This document shows, one piece after another, positions 9,760 to 18,272 of a stretch of DNA of 64,000 nt. The notes below the pieces were generated by a model. That model did no database searches and was not told the DNA's origin. It was given only the letters and a program-made list of their open reading frames with translations. This DNA comes from Caulobacter sp. BP25 (GTDB taxonomy: Bacteria > Pseudomonadota > Alphaproteobacteria > Caulobacterales > Caulobacteraceae), in contig NZ_PEGH01000007.1 in NCBI RefSeq assembly GCF_002737755.1, positions 124,001 through 188,000 of the forward strand. Direction: 5' to 3'. How positions within the stretch are numbered: the first letter of the stretch is position 1; the number at the start of each line of letters is the position of its first letter. The position numbers and the translations under genes were made by a program.

Positions 9760-10784
9760 CCCTTTCGACCGCCCTCAAGACCGGCGACCTCTCGGCGCTG
9801 CCGTCGCGGCGCGACGAGGACTGGCGCTGGACCGACCTGCGGGGTCTGCTGAAGACCTTGCCGCCGGTCGCGCCGGCGCATGACGGGGAGGTTCCGGCTG
9901 GTCCGTTCGCCGGACTGGCCGACGCCGAGACCGTGTTCGTCAACGGCCGCCGCGTGGCCGCGTCCGACGCCGCCTCGGGCGTCGTCGCCCTGCGCTTCGT
10001 CGCCCTGGCCGACAAGGCTTCGCAGGGCGCCAGCCACGCCCTGGTGGTGAAGCCGGGTGAGAGCCTCGTCCTGCTGGAAAGCCATGAAGGCCGCGCCGGG
10101 GCTTACGTCTCCGACGTCGTGCTCGACATCGCCGTGGGCGAGGGCGCCTCGCTGGAGCGGATCGTGCTGGTCGACGACGAGGCCGAGGCGGTCAACGTCG
10201 TCACCGCCGACGTCATCCTGGCCCCCGGCGCCAAGTTCGCCCAGACCGTCCTGACCTCCGGCGCGCGTCGCCAGCGGATCGAGACCCGCGTCCGCCATCC
10301 CGGCGCCCACGCCCAGGTCCGCCTCGACGGCGCCTATCTGCTGGACGCCCAGCGCCACGCCGATCTGACCAGCGTCGTCACCCATAGCGGCCTCGACGGC
10401 GTCACCAGCCAGCTGACCAAGGGCATGGTGACGGACCAGGCGCGCGGCGTCTTCCAGGGCCGGATCGTCGTCGAGAAGGGCGCCGACCAGACCGATGCGC
10501 GGATGGGTCACCACGCCCTGATCCTGTCGGACAAGGCCGAGATCGACGCCAAGCCCGAACTGCTGATCTTCGCCGACGACGTCTCCTGCGCCCACGGCAA
10601 CACGATCGGCGCGCTGGACGACGAGGTGCTGTTCTACGCCAAGCAACGCGGCATCCCCGAGGCTGACGCCAAGGCCATGCTGACCGTGGCCTTCGTCGGC
10701 GAGGTCATCGAGCGGATCGAGCACGAGGGCGCGCGCGAAGTCGCCGCCGCCTGGGTCGCCCGCAAGCTGGGGAGCGAGGCATGA
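9756..10784 (+). CDS. sufD: Fe-S assembly protein SufD
   Basis: A 342-residue partner of SufB in the SufBC2D complex. The start is a TTG that overlaps the sufC stop (TTGA). The N-terminal segment LPSRRDEDWRWTDLRGLL is typical, and the C-terminal beta-helix core carries ADDVSCAHGNTIGALDDEVL, the conserved Cys-x-His-Gly motif. Much of the middle is a repetitive beta-strand pattern without catalytic motifs, as expected for this scaffold fold. The stop overlaps the sufS start by four bases. Confidence 0.95.
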   Translation: MTLSTALKTGDLSALPSRRDEDWRWTDLRGLLKTLPPVAPAHDGEVPAGPFAGLADAETVFVNGRRVAASDAASGVVALRFVALADKASQGASHALVVKPGESLVLLESHEGRAGAYVSDVVLDIAVGEGASLERIVLVDDEAEAVNVVTADVILAPGAKFAQTVLTSGARRQRIETRVRHPGAHAQVRLDGAYLLDAQRHADLTSVVTHSGLDGVTSQLTKGMVTDQARGVFQGRIVVEKGADQTDARMGHHALILSDKAEIDAKPELLIFADDVSCAHGNTIGALDDEVLFYAKQRGIPEADAKAMLTVAFVGEVIERIEHEGAREVAAAWVARKLGSEA

Positions 10785-12049
10785 CCAGCGCCGTGCTGAC
10801 ACCCCCATCCCCAACCCCTTCCCCGCAAGGGGGAAGGGACTTTGATGTGCAGGCGATCCGCGCCCAGTTTCCGATCCTGGCGCGAGAAGTCCACGGCAAG
10901 CCGTTGATTTATCTCGACAGCGCCGCCAGCGCCCAGAAGCCTGACGCGGTGCTGGACGCCATGATGGGCCTGGCCCGGACCTCGTACGCCAACGTCCATC
11001 GCGGCCTGCATACCCTCGCGAACGAAACGACCGAAGCCTATGAAAAGGCGCGGGAAACCGTCGCGCGCTTCATCAACGCGGATCGCGACGAGGTCGTGTG
11101 GACCAAGAGCGCGACCGAGGCGGTGAACCTGGTCGCATCATCGTTTGGCCTGAGCCTGAACGCCGGTGACGAGATCGTGCTCTCGGAGATGGAGCACCAC
11201 GCCAACATCGTGCCCTGGCACTTCCTGCGCGAGCGCAAGGGCGTCGTCCTGAAGTTCATCCCGGTGCTGGATGACGGGCGCCTGGACATGGAGGCCTACA
11301 AGGGCCTGCTGTCCGAGAAGACCAAGATGGTCGCCGTCACCCACATGTCGAACGTGCTGGGCACGGTCAACGACGTGGCCGAGATCGTCCGCCTGGCCCA
11401 TGCGGCCGGCGCGCCGGTGCTGCTGGACGGCTGCCAGGGCGTGGTCCACACGCGGGTCGACGTGAAGGCCCTGGATGTCGACTACTACGTCTTCTCCGGC
11501 CACAAGCTGTACGGCCCGACCGGGATCGGCGTGCTCTACGGCAAGGCCGAGCGCCTGGCGGCCCTGCCGCCGTACCAGGGCGGCGGCGAGATGATCGCTT
11601 CGGTGGCGCTGGATCGGATCACCTATGCCGACCCGCCGCATCGCTTCGAGGCCGGCACCCCGGCGATCCTTGAGGCTGTGGGCCTGGGCGCGGCGATCGA
11701 GTGGCTGAATGGCCTGGACCGCGACGCTGTCTTCGCTCATGAGCACGCCCTCTATGAACGCGTCGCCGAGCGGCTGCGCGGCGTCAACGGTGTGCGGATC
11801 CTGGGCGAGGCGCCCGGCAAGGGCGCGGTGCTGTCCTTCACGGTCGAGGGCGCCCACGCCCACGATATCGCCCAGGTTCTGGACCGTTACGGCGTCGCCG
11901 TGCGCGCCGGTACGCATTGCGCTGAGCCCTTGATGCGCCGTTTCGGGGTGACGTCGAGCGCCCGGGCCTCGTTCGCCCTATATAACACCGAGGCCGAGGC
12001 TGACGCGTTCGTGGACGCGCTGGCCAAGGCCCGCAGTTTCTTCAGTTGA
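10781..12049 (+). CDS. sufS: Cysteine desulfurase SufS (class II)
   Basis: A 422-residue PLP enzyme supplying sulfur to SufBCD. The PLP lysine lies in VFSGHKLYGPTGIGVLYG and the catalytic cysteine in RAGTHCAEPLMRRF, the class II pattern. The first residues, MTSAVLTPPSPTPSPQGGRD, precede the true family start at about FDVQAIRAQFPIL. These extra residues are encoded by a GC-rich palindromic repeat (10801-10839) that also occurs between genes at 27379-27417. The repeat therefore lies in frame inside the coding sequence, in a place the fold tolerates. The start ATG overlaps the sufD stop. Confidence 0.95.
   Translation: MTSAVLTPPSPTPSPQGGRDFDVQAIRAQFPILAREVHGKPLIYLDSAASAQKPDAVLDAMMGLARTSYANVHRGLHTLANETTEAYEKARETVARFINADRDEVVWTKSATEAVNLVASSFGLSLNAGDEIVLSEMEHHANIVPWHFLRERKGVVLKFIPVLDDGRLDMEAYKGLLSEKTKMVAVTHMSNVLGTVNDVAEIVRLAHAAGAPVLLDGCQGVVHTRVDVKALDVDYYVFSGHKLYGPTGIGVLYGKAERLAALPPYQGGGEMIASVALDRITYADPPHRFEAGTPAILEAVGLGAAIEWLNGLDRDAVFAHEHALYERVAERLRGVNGVRILGEAPGKGAVLSFTVEGAHAHDIAQVLDRYGVAVRAGTHCAEPLMRRFGVTSSARASFALYNTEAEADAFVDALAKARSFFS
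10801..10839 (+). repeat. Palindromic repeat inside the 5' end of sufS
   Basis: The copy reads ACCCCCATCCCC then AACCCCTTCCCC, a short loop, and AAGGGGGAAGGG. The last part pairs with the CCCTTCCCC arm. It matches the intergenic copy at 27379-27417 at most positions. Here it encodes TPPSPTPSPQGG within SufS. Confidence 0.75.
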
Positions 12050-12057
12050 GCCGCCTC

Positions 12058-12432
12058 ATGACCGACGCCGCCGCCGCGCCCGAGCCCGTTTCCGCCGAAG
12101 CCCCTTCAGCATTGTCTCAAGACGAGCTGAACCGGCTGACCGATCAGCTGATCGAGAAGCTGAAGACGGTCTATGACCCGGAAATCCCGGTCGACATCTA
12201 TGAGCTGGGTTTGATCTACAAGGTCGACGTTTCCGACGATAAGGACGTGGCCATTGAGATGACCCTGACCGCGCCAGGCTGCCCGGTGGCCGGCGAGATG
12301 CCGGGCTGGGTCAAGGACGCGGTCCTGGAGATCCCGGACCTGAAGTCGTGCACGGTCGACCTCGTTTTCGAGCCGCCGTGGGATTCCTCGCGCATGAGCG
12401 ACGAGGCCAAGCTGCAGTTGAATATGTTCTAG
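12058..12432 (+). CDS. sufT: SufT-like DUF59/MIP18-family Fe-S maturation protein
   Basis: A 124-residue protein with the DUF59 fold. TVYDPEIPVDIYELGLIYKV and MTLTAPGCPVAGEMPGWV hold the family's conserved Asp-Pro-Glu and Thr-Ala-x-x-Cys-Pro motifs. Members of this family help mature Fe-S proteins under high demand. The N-terminal 30 residues are a low-complexity Ala/Pro tail. The ATG at 12058 is listed, but a TTG at 12046 overlapping the sufS stop is possible, because sufD uses the same arrangement. It sits in the suf operon in the position often seen in alphaproteobacteria. Confidence 0.88.
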   Translation: MTDAAAAPEPVSAEAPSALSQDELNRLTDQLIEKLKTVYDPEIPVDIYELGLIYKVDVSDDKDVAIEMTLTAPGCPVAGEMPGWVKDAVLEIPDLKSCTVDLVFEPPWDSSRMSDEAKLQLNMF

Positions 12433-12440
12433 TATCTTTC

Positions 12441-12532
12441 TTCCGATCTTCCCGGCGAATGCCGGGACCCAGGTGAAGGCCGGAACCGTTCCGGATGGAT
12501 CTGGACCCCGGCATTCGCCGGGGAGGTCGGAA
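12441..12532. repeat. Intergenic inverted repeat, 92 bp, between sufT and sufA
   Basis: The outer arms TTCCGATCTTCCCGGCGAAT and ATTCGCCGGGGAGGTCGGAA are near-perfect reverse complements of about 30 bases each, extended inwards by GCCGGGACC and GGACCCCGG. A central arm pair (CCGGAACCG / TTCCGG) can also fold. It lies inside the suf transcript, so it could affect the relative expression of sufA. Confidence 0.8.
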
Positions 12533-12549
12533 AAAGGGAGTTCGAGCCC

Positions 12550-12942
12550 ATGGAACCGACAGTCGCCATCCGTCCCCGCCGCCCCCGTCCGAAGGTCGTC
12601 ACCCTGACCGACGCCGCGGCCGCGCGCGTGAAGGAGATCATGGACAAGGCCGACAAGCCCTATGTCGGCCTGCGCGTGGGCGTGAAGAACGGCGGCTGCG
12701 CCGGCCAGGAATACGTCTTCGAATACGCCGAGACGAAGGGCCCGATCGACGAGGTCGTCGAGGACAAGGGCGTCACCATCCTGATCGAGCCCAAGGCCGT
12801 ACTCTTCCTGATCGGCACGGAAATCGACTACGAGGTCAGCAAGCTGTCCTCGAAGTTTGTGTTCCATAACCCGAACGAAACCGACGCCTGCGGTTGCGGC
12901 GAAAGCGTCACGATCCAGCCCGCCGCAGAGGCTCAAGACTGA
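12550..12942 (+). CDS. sufA: A-type Fe-S carrier SufA (HesB/IscA family)
   Basis: A 130-residue cluster carrier. The three ligand cysteines are present in NGGCAGQEYVFEYA (first) and DACGCGES (second and third). The N-terminus has about 15 extra basic and proline-rich residues (RPRRPRPK) before VVTLTDAAAARVKEIM. A good ribosome binding site (AAAGGGAG) lies eight bases before the ATG, supplied by the edge of the preceding repeat. It is the last recognised suf gene. A tiny cysteine-rich gene overlaps its stop. Confidence 0.95.
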   Translation: MEPTVAIRPRRPRPKVVTLTDAAAARVKEIMDKADKPYVGLRVGVKNGGCAGQEYVFEYAETKGPIDEVVEDKGVTILIEPKAVLFLIGTEIDYEVSKLSSKFVFHNPNETDACGCGESVTIQPAAEAQD

Positions 12943-13142
12943 TGCTGGCCAAGACCCCGTCCTGCGTCGAATGCGGCCTGCCCTGGGGCGCGCCCAGTTT
13001 CCGCCACGAGGACGAGGCGCCGCTCTACTGGTCGGACACCGGCCTGCTGTGCTCGGGCGGCTGCGCCCAGAAGCACTTCGAAAAGCGCCGGGCCGAGGGG
13101 ACCTTCGTGGCGATACCGGCCGAGTGTCCGGTCGCGGTCTGA
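12942..13142 (+). CDS. Small cysteine-rich protein, possible zinc or metal binder
   Basis: A 66-residue protein starting at an ATG that overlaps the sufA stop (TGATG). It has two cysteine pairs: SCVECGLPWG near residues 8-11 and LLCSGGCAQKH near residues 38-42. The spacing suggests one zinc-ribbon-like knuckle pair or a metal site. Strict coupling to sufA argues that it is translated and belongs to the suf operon. I do not recognise a named family. A role in cluster delivery or metal binding is inference from location and cysteines. Confidence 0.7.
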   Translation: MLAKTPSCVECGLPWGAPSFRHEDEAPLYWSDTGLLCSGGCAQKHFEKRRAEGTFVAIPAECPVAV

Positions 13143-13184
13143 TCGCGCATTGACCGCAGAGCACCGCGCGGCCTAAGCCCGGCC

Positions 13185-14156
13185 ATGGTCCAGACGGTTC
13201 TGATCTATTCGATGGGCGAGGTGATCGGCGACGGGCTGATCAAGCTGCCCTTCATCGCCGGCCTGCGCGCGGCGTTCCCCGACGCGCGGATCAGCTGGTG
13301 CGCCGCCAAGGGCGAGACCGTCTACACAGGGCCGCTGAAAGTGGTCGTCGCCGGCTATGTCGACGAGGTGATCCTGGAGGGGGCGAACGGCGCCAAGGCG
13401 TTCGACAGCCTGCCGTGGTCCAAGCCCTTCGACGGCCGTAAGTTCGACCTCGTCATCGACACCCAGGAGAACCTGCGCCGCAGCGGCGTCGCCCAGCGTG
13501 GCGCGGCGGGCCATTTCGTCTCGGCGGCGCGGCAGGCGCGGAGCCAGGATTGGCCGGTGGCGGTGACCGACCGCCTGGCGCGGCTGCTGGCGCTGGCGAC
13601 GGACGGGCACGGCGCGCCCAGGCCCCTGGCCCTGACCAACCCCGACGCCCAGAAGGCCGCTGAAATCCTGCTACCCGCCGGTCCGACCTATGTGGGCTTG
13701 GCGCCGGGCGCAGGCGGCCAGGACAAGCGCTGGCCGCTGGCGAACTATCTCGACCTGGCGCGCAGGATCGGCGCCAAGGGCTGGACCCCGGTGTTCTTCT
13801 TCGGGCCGGACGAAGCCGACGACGCGGCGATCGCCGCCCGTGAGGTTCCGCAGGCTCTGCAGCCCGAGCGCAATCGGACCGACGGCTTGCCCGTGAAGGG
13901 GCCGCTGCTGGTCATCGCCCTAGCTGGACAGCTGGCTGCGGGCGTCGCCAACGACGCCGGCCCCGGTCACATGCTCGCGGCCGGCGGGGCACGCTTGCTC
14001 TCCCTGCAGCAGGATCGCCGCAAGGCCGTGAAGTTCCGTCCCGCCGCCGCGCGGCTTGAGATGCTGGTCGCGGAGGACTACGGAAGCGGCATGGGCGCCC
14101 TGCCGGTCGATGCGGCCTGGATCGCCCTCGAGAAGCTGGTTTCCGGAGCCGCCTGA
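13185..14156 (+). CDS. Glycosyltransferase family 9 (heptosyltransferase-like)
   Basis: A 323-residue GT-B fold enzyme resembling LPS heptosyltransferases, which use ADP-heptose. The N-terminal segment SMGEVIGDGLIKLPFIAGLR is the family's nucleotide-sugar loop region. YVGLAPGAGGQDKRWPLANY in the C-terminal half is the characteristic GT9 stretch, and GVANDAGPGHMLAAGGA is the usual donor-site motif. It likely adds a sugar to lipopolysaccharide or another surface glycan. The acceptor is unknown. The ATG of the next gene overlaps its stop, indicating coupled translation. Confidence 0.85.
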   Translation: MVQTVLIYSMGEVIGDGLIKLPFIAGLRAAFPDARISWCAAKGETVYTGPLKVVVAGYVDEVILEGANGAKAFDSLPWSKPFDGRKFDLVIDTQENLRRSGVAQRGAAGHFVSAARQARSQDWPVAVTDRLARLLALATDGHGAPRPLALTNPDAQKAAEILLPAGPTYVGLAPGAGGQDKRWPLANYLDLARRIGAKGWTPVFFFGPDEADDAAIAAREVPQALQPERNRTDGLPVKGPLLVIALAGQLAAGVANDAGPGHMLAAGGARLLSLQQDRRKAVKFRPAAARLEMLVAEDYGSGMGALPVDAAWIALEKLVSGAA

Positions 14157-14551
14157 TGTCCATCCTCGCGCCGATCTCGGCGGGCGAACTGGTCGACAAG
14201 ATCACCATCCTGCGGGTCAAGGCCGAGCGGATCGGCGACCCGGCCAAGGAGGCCAATGTCCGCAAGGAGCTGGCCCTGCTGGAGGCCACCGCGCGCGAGC
14301 ACCTACCGGACACCGCGCAGATCACCCGGCTGACCGACGAGCTCACCACCGTCAACGCCGCCCTGTGGGACATCGAGGACGGCAAGCGCGATTGCGAGCG
14401 CCGCCAGGACTTCGGTCCCGACTTCGTGGCCCTGGCCCGCCGCGTCTATATCGACAACGACCGCCGCGCCGCCATCAAGCGCGCGATCAACGAAGCGGCC
14501 GGCTCCGACATCGTCGAGGAAAAGAGCTACAAGCCTTACCTGGCCAGCTAG
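14156..14551 (+). CDS. DUF6165 family protein
   Basis: A 131-residue protein with the DUF6165 pattern: APISAGELVDKITILRVKAE at the N-terminus, VNAALWDIEDGKRDCE in the middle, and YIDNDRRAAIKRAINE near the end. It is predicted to be largely helical and soluble. Its function is not known. Members are often found beside glycosyltransferase genes, and here it is translationally coupled to a GT9 gene, so a role in surface-glycan assembly is plausible inference. Its stop overlaps the convergent enoyl-CoA hydratase stop at a CTAG palindrome. Confidence 0.8.
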   Translation: MSILAPISAGELVDKITILRVKAERIGDPAKEANVRKELALLEATAREHLPDTAQITRLTDELTTVNAALWDIEDGKRDCERRQDFGPDFVALARRVYIDNDRRAAIKRAINEAAGSDIVEEKSYKPYLAS

Positions 14552-15363
14552 CGCCCCTTGAACGCCGCTACGCGTTTCTGGAGAAAGGCGGTGACGCCCT
14601 CGATGAAGTCCTCGGTCTTGCCGGCGACCTTCTGAGCCTTGCGCTCGGCGTGCAGCTGGCCGGTCCAGTCGGCGTCGAGGCTGTCCCAGACGAGTTTACG
14701 GATCGTCCCCAGCGCCGCCGGCCCGCGCGCCAGTTCCTGGGCTATCGCCGTGGCCGCGCCGATCAGTTCGGCGTCCGGCACGCAGCGGTTGATCAAGCCC
14801 CACTGCAGGGCCGTCGCCGCCAGCACCTTGTCGCCCAGCAGCATCATCTCCATGGCCCGCGCCTTGCCGATCAGGCGCGGCAGCAGGTAGGTCGAGCCGC
14901 CGTCGGGAACCAGGCCGATGCGGCGGAAGGCTTGCAGAAAGTAAGCGCTTTCGGCCGCCACGATGATGTCGCCCATCAAGGCTATCGAGCAGCCGACGCC
15001 GGCCGCTGGCCCGTTCACCGCCGTCACGATCGGCAGCGGAAAGTCGCGTAGTAGCGTCATCAGGGGGTTGTAGATCGTCTCCAGCGCCGAGCCGGCGTCG
15101 GGCTTGCCGTCGACGTCCAGCTCACGCCCGGCAGCCCCGCCGCCAGACAGATTGGCGCCCGAGCAGAAGCCCCGGCCTTCGCCGGTCAGGATGACCGCGC
15201 GCGCCTCGACCTTGCCCGCCGCGCCCCCGTACGCAATTTGGGAGAAGGCATGGGTCAGCTCGCGGGCGACTTCCAGGCTGGCGGCGTTCAGCGTGGTCGG
15301 ATCGGCGATCGTGATGGTGGCGACGCCGTCCTGGGTCGAGACACGGATCTTTTGATAGTCCAC
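14548..15363 (-). CDS. Enoyl-CoA hydratase/isomerase family protein
   Basis: A 271-residue crotonase-fold enzyme. The two oxyanion-hole segments are GRGFCSGANLSGGG near residue 65 and PAAGVGCSIALMGDI near residue 125. The catalytic region RIGLVPDGGSTYLLPRLIG follows. The glycine-rich PDGGS rather than a canonical second glutamate suggests isomerase or other crotonase chemistry is possible, so a generic call is safer. The start is a GTG with AAGGGAGG upstream at loose spacing. It stands alone, divergent from nothing, and converges with the DUF6165 gene. Confidence 0.85.
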   Translation of the reverse strand: MDYQKIRVSTQDGVATITIADPTTLNAASLEVARELTHAFSQIAYGGAAGKVEARAVILTGEGRGFCSGANLSGGGAAGRELDVDGKPDAGSALETIYNPLMTLLRDFPLPIVTAVNGPAAGVGCSIALMGDIIVAAESAYFLQAFRRIGLVPDGGSTYLLPRLIGKARAMEMMLLGDKVLAATALQWGLINRCVPDAELIGAATAIAQELARGPAALGTIRKLVWDSLDADWTGQLHAERKAQKVAGKTEDFIEGVTAFLQKRVAAFKGR

Positions 15364-15444
15364 GGCCTTGAACCTCCCTTGGTCTCTTTGAGGGAAGTCT
15401 AGGCGCCTTTGCCCCTTGGGAAGGCTAGCGGAATCTTCAACGAA

Positions 15445-15475
15445 AAACGCCGCCGATGCGAGATCGGCGGCGTTT
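15445..15475 (-). terminator. Intrinsic terminator after dgcB
   Basis: AAACGCCGCCGAT and ATCGGCGGCGTTT form a perfect 13-bp stem around a five-base loop. On the minus strand the hairpin is followed by more T residues, 20-30 bases after the diguanylate cyclase stop. Confidence 0.85.
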
Positions 15476-15498
15476 CGTCTGGATCTTGATCTATGTGA

Positions 15499-16560
15499 TC
15501 AGGCCGCGTTGGCCGAAGCGGGCATTCCCTCTGCCGCCGTCACGCGGTTGCGGCCGTTGCGCTTGGAGGCGTAGAGGGCCGCGTCGGCGCGCTCCATGAT
15601 CGAATGTCCGCTCTCGCCCGGACGGCGCTCGGCGAAGCCCGACGAGATGGTGATCGCGCCCAGGTCCTCGTTGGTCGAGCGGCGCTTGAGCATGCGCGAG
15701 GACACCTCGACCCGGATCTCTTCCAGCGTCGCGGCGATCACCGCCGACGTCTCGCGCGGGAAGATCATCGCGAACTCCTCGCCACCGTAGCGGGCGGCGA
15801 AGCGCGGCGGCGCGGCGACGCGGCCGATCACCGAAGCGACATAACGGATCACCTGGTCGCCGGTCTGGTGGCCCCAGGTATCGTTGAACCCTTTGAAATG
15901 GTCGATGTCGAGCACGGCCAGGCACAGCGGCGTGCCTTGCTGGTCGGCCTCGGCGCAGGCCCGGTCCAGTTCCTCGTCGAAGGCCTTACGGTTGGCGAGG
16001 TTGGTCAGGCCATCGGTCGTGGCCTCGCGGCGGACCTGCTCGAGGTGCTCGCGCAGGCGCTCGACCTCCGAGGTCGAGTCCGCCAACCGCGCTTCCAGCG
16101 ACTGGTTCTCGCGGTGCACGCGGCGGGTGGCGTCAGCCAGGTTCGAGACGACCACCTTGATCGCCTCGACGTCGGTAGACTTGTCGAGATTTTTGGTGGC
16201 CCCGGCGAGTTCCTTGCCGAAGGCGGCGTTCGACTTCTGCGCGTTTTGGATGGCCTTGGCGACGGCTTCCAGTTCCTTGGACAGGATGTCCCCGGCGTCG
16301 CGAATCTGGTCGTTCAGGCGCGCCTTGGGCAGATAGGTCGCCGCCAACTCCTCGCTGACCAATTCGGTCATCGGTTCGCCGATCGAGATCAGTCGGGTCA
16401 GTTCACGGGCGAGAGCGCCGTCGGGATCGGCGACATAGTGCGTCCAAAGCTCGAAATTCAGCGCGGTCGGCCAAACTTGGTGACGCTCCATGAGCTCAAG
16501 CGCGCGCGAGGCGACCTTGTAAGCTTCCGGGCCGCGCAGAGCGGTTTCGACTTCCGACAT
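15499..16560 (-). CDS. dgcB: GGDEF diguanylate cyclase, DgcB-like
   Basis: A 353-residue soluble protein that would make cyclic di-GMP from two GTP. The first ~180 residues are helical with a coiled-coil stretch (ENQSLEARLADSTSEVERLR). The C-terminal GGDEF domain starts near TTDGLTNLANRKAF and has the active motif RYGGEEF with the metal site DIDHFKGFNDTWGH. I see no RxxD inhibitory site five residues before GGEEF. Architecture and its position near rhlB, mfd and popA match Caulobacter DgcB, which promotes surface attachment. The ATG at 16560 has GGGGGAAGAG directly upstream. Confidence 0.82.
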   Translation of the reverse strand: MSEVETALRGPEAYKVASRALELMERHQVWPTALNFELWTHYVADPDGALARELTRLISIGEPMTELVSEELAATYLPKARLNDQIRDAGDILSKELEAVAKAIQNAQKSNAAFGKELAGATKNLDKSTDVEAIKVVVSNLADATRRVHRENQSLEARLADSTSEVERLREHLEQVRREATTDGLTNLANRKAFDEELDRACAEADQQGTPLCLAVLDIDHFKGFNDTWGHQTGDQVIRYVASVIGRVAAPPRFAARYGGEEFAMIFPRETSAVIAATLEEIRVEVSSRMLKRRSTNEDLGAITISSGFAERRPGESGHSIMERADAALYASKRNGRNRVTAAEGMPASANAA

Positions 16561-16754
16561 CTCTCTTCCCCCGTCCGGCTCATTCCGTTGGGGAAGGGCC
16601 GATCGCATGGACAGCAACACTAGACGGCAGAGTTCTTACGACCCGTTAAGAACGAACAACGTTCGCTTGCGCGCGAACGCACGCTCGCGCATTGTGAACG
16701 ATGATAAGATGAGTGACGGACGACAAGCGCCGCGCCAGCCACGGGAGGCGAGAC

Positions 16755-18209
16755 ATGAACGCTCCAATGAACCCTCTGGACGCCCACAAGGCGACCATGA
16801 ATGCCGCGCTCAATCGGCAGAAGTCCGCGCATCTTCGCGACGGGCCGCCCAGCCTCGAAAAGCGCATCGACTGGCTGAATCGCTCGATCGACCTGTTGAT
16901 CGGCCACCAGGCGGAGATCGCCAAGGCGGTGAACGCCGATTTCGGCTCGCGTTCGCCCGAGGCCACCGCCTTGACCGACGTCGCCGGTTCGATCGGGCCG
17001 TTGAAGTTTGCGCGTGAGAACGTCGCCAAGTGGATGCGGCCGCAGAGGCGCAAGACCACTCCGGCGATCCTGGGTCTGTTCGGGGCCAAGGCGACCGTGC
17101 AGTACCAGCCTAAGGGCGTGGTCGGGGTGATCAGTCCCTGGAACTTCCCGGTCAACCTGACCTTCGCGCCGCTGGCCGGTATCTTCGCGGCCGGCAACCG
17201 GGCGATGATCAAGCCGTCGGAATACACCCCCGCCACGTCGGACCTGCTGAAGGCGATGTTCGCCAAGGCCTTCGACGAGGAAGAGGTCGCCGTCTTCGTC
17301 GGCGGACCCGAGGTCGGGCAGGCGTTCTCCGGTCTCGCCTTCGACCACCTGGTGTTCACGGGCGCGACCTCGGTGGCCCGCCACGTCATGCGGGCGGCGT
17401 CCGAGAACCTGGTGCCGATCACCCTGGAACTCGGCGGCAAGAGCCCGGTGATCCTGTCGCGTGGCGCCGACCTGGCGACTGCGGCCGCCCGGATCATGAA
17501 CGGCAAGACCCTGAACGCGGGCCAAATCTGCCTGGCGCCGGACTATGTGCTGGCGCCTCAAGAGGACGTGGAGGCGTTCGTCGCCGAGGCCAAGGCCGCC
17601 GTCGGCCGCTATTTCCCGACGCTGAAGGACAATCCCGACTACACGGCGCTGGTGGCTCAGCGGCACTACGATCGGGTGAAGAGCTATATCGACGACGCCC
17701 GGGCCAAGGGCGCACGGGTCGTCGAGATCAATCCGGCCGGTGAGGACCTGTCTCAGCAGGAGCATCGCAAGATCGCCCCGACGCTAATTCTCGATCCCAC
17801 CGACGACATGAAGGTCATGCAGGAGGAGATTTTTGGTCCGGTCCTGCCGGTGAAGAGCTATCGGACGGTCGATGAGGCCGTGGACTATGTGAACGCTCAT
17901 GACCGGCCGCTGGCCCTCTATTGGTTCGGGACCGACGAGGCCGAGAAAGACCGCGTGCTGGCGCGCACCACCAGCGGCGGGGTCACGGTCAATGACGTGA
18001 TCTTCCACGTCGCCCAGGAAGAACTGCCGTTCGGAGGAATCGGTCCGGCCGGCATGGGGGCCTATCACGGTCACGACGGCTTCTTGGAGTTCAGCCACAA
18101 GAAGGCGGTGTTCCAGCAGTTGAAGAAGGATATCGCTCCGATGCTGGGTCTGCGCCCGCCCTATGGCGAGGCGATCCGCAAGTATCTGGCGGGCCAGATA
18201 AAGCGCTGA
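16755..18209 (+). CDS. Coniferyl aldehyde dehydrogenase-like NAD(P) aldehyde dehydrogenase
   Basis: A 484-residue aldehyde dehydrogenase. The cofactor stretch GVISPWNFPVNLTFAPLAG, the catalytic glutamate in LELGGKSPVI and the catalytic cysteine in NAGQICLAPDYVL are all present. The C-terminal GGIGPAGMGAYHGHDGFLEF is typical of the coniferyl-aldehyde group, which oxidises lignin-derived aldehydes; fatty or other aryl aldehydes are alternatives. The ATG at 16755 has GGGAGGCGAG upstream. The 190-base gap to the divergent dgcB presumably holds both promoters. Confidence 0.85.
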   Translation: MNAPMNPLDAHKATMNAALNRQKSAHLRDGPPSLEKRIDWLNRSIDLLIGHQAEIAKAVNADFGSRSPEATALTDVAGSIGPLKFARENVAKWMRPQRRKTTPAILGLFGAKATVQYQPKGVVGVISPWNFPVNLTFAPLAGIFAAGNRAMIKPSEYTPATSDLLKAMFAKAFDEEEVAVFVGGPEVGQAFSGLAFDHLVFTGATSVARHVMRAASENLVPITLELGGKSPVILSRGADLATAAARIMNGKTLNAGQICLAPDYVLAPQEDVEAFVAEAKAAVGRYFPTLKDNPDYTALVAQRHYDRVKSYIDDARAKGARVVEINPAGEDLSQQEHRKIAPTLILDPTDDMKVMQEEIFGPVLPVKSYRTVDEAVDYVNAHDRPLALYWFGTDEAEKDRVLARTTSGGVTVNDVIFHVAQEELPFGGIGPAGMGAYHGHDGFLEFSHKKAVFQQLKKDIAPMLGLRPPYGEAIRKYLAGQIKR

Positions 18210-18272
18210 TCGACGGCGTTTCGATGCAGGGCGGGGGTGGTTCGCGGCGGCGCGTCGTGCTTGAAGGGCCGC

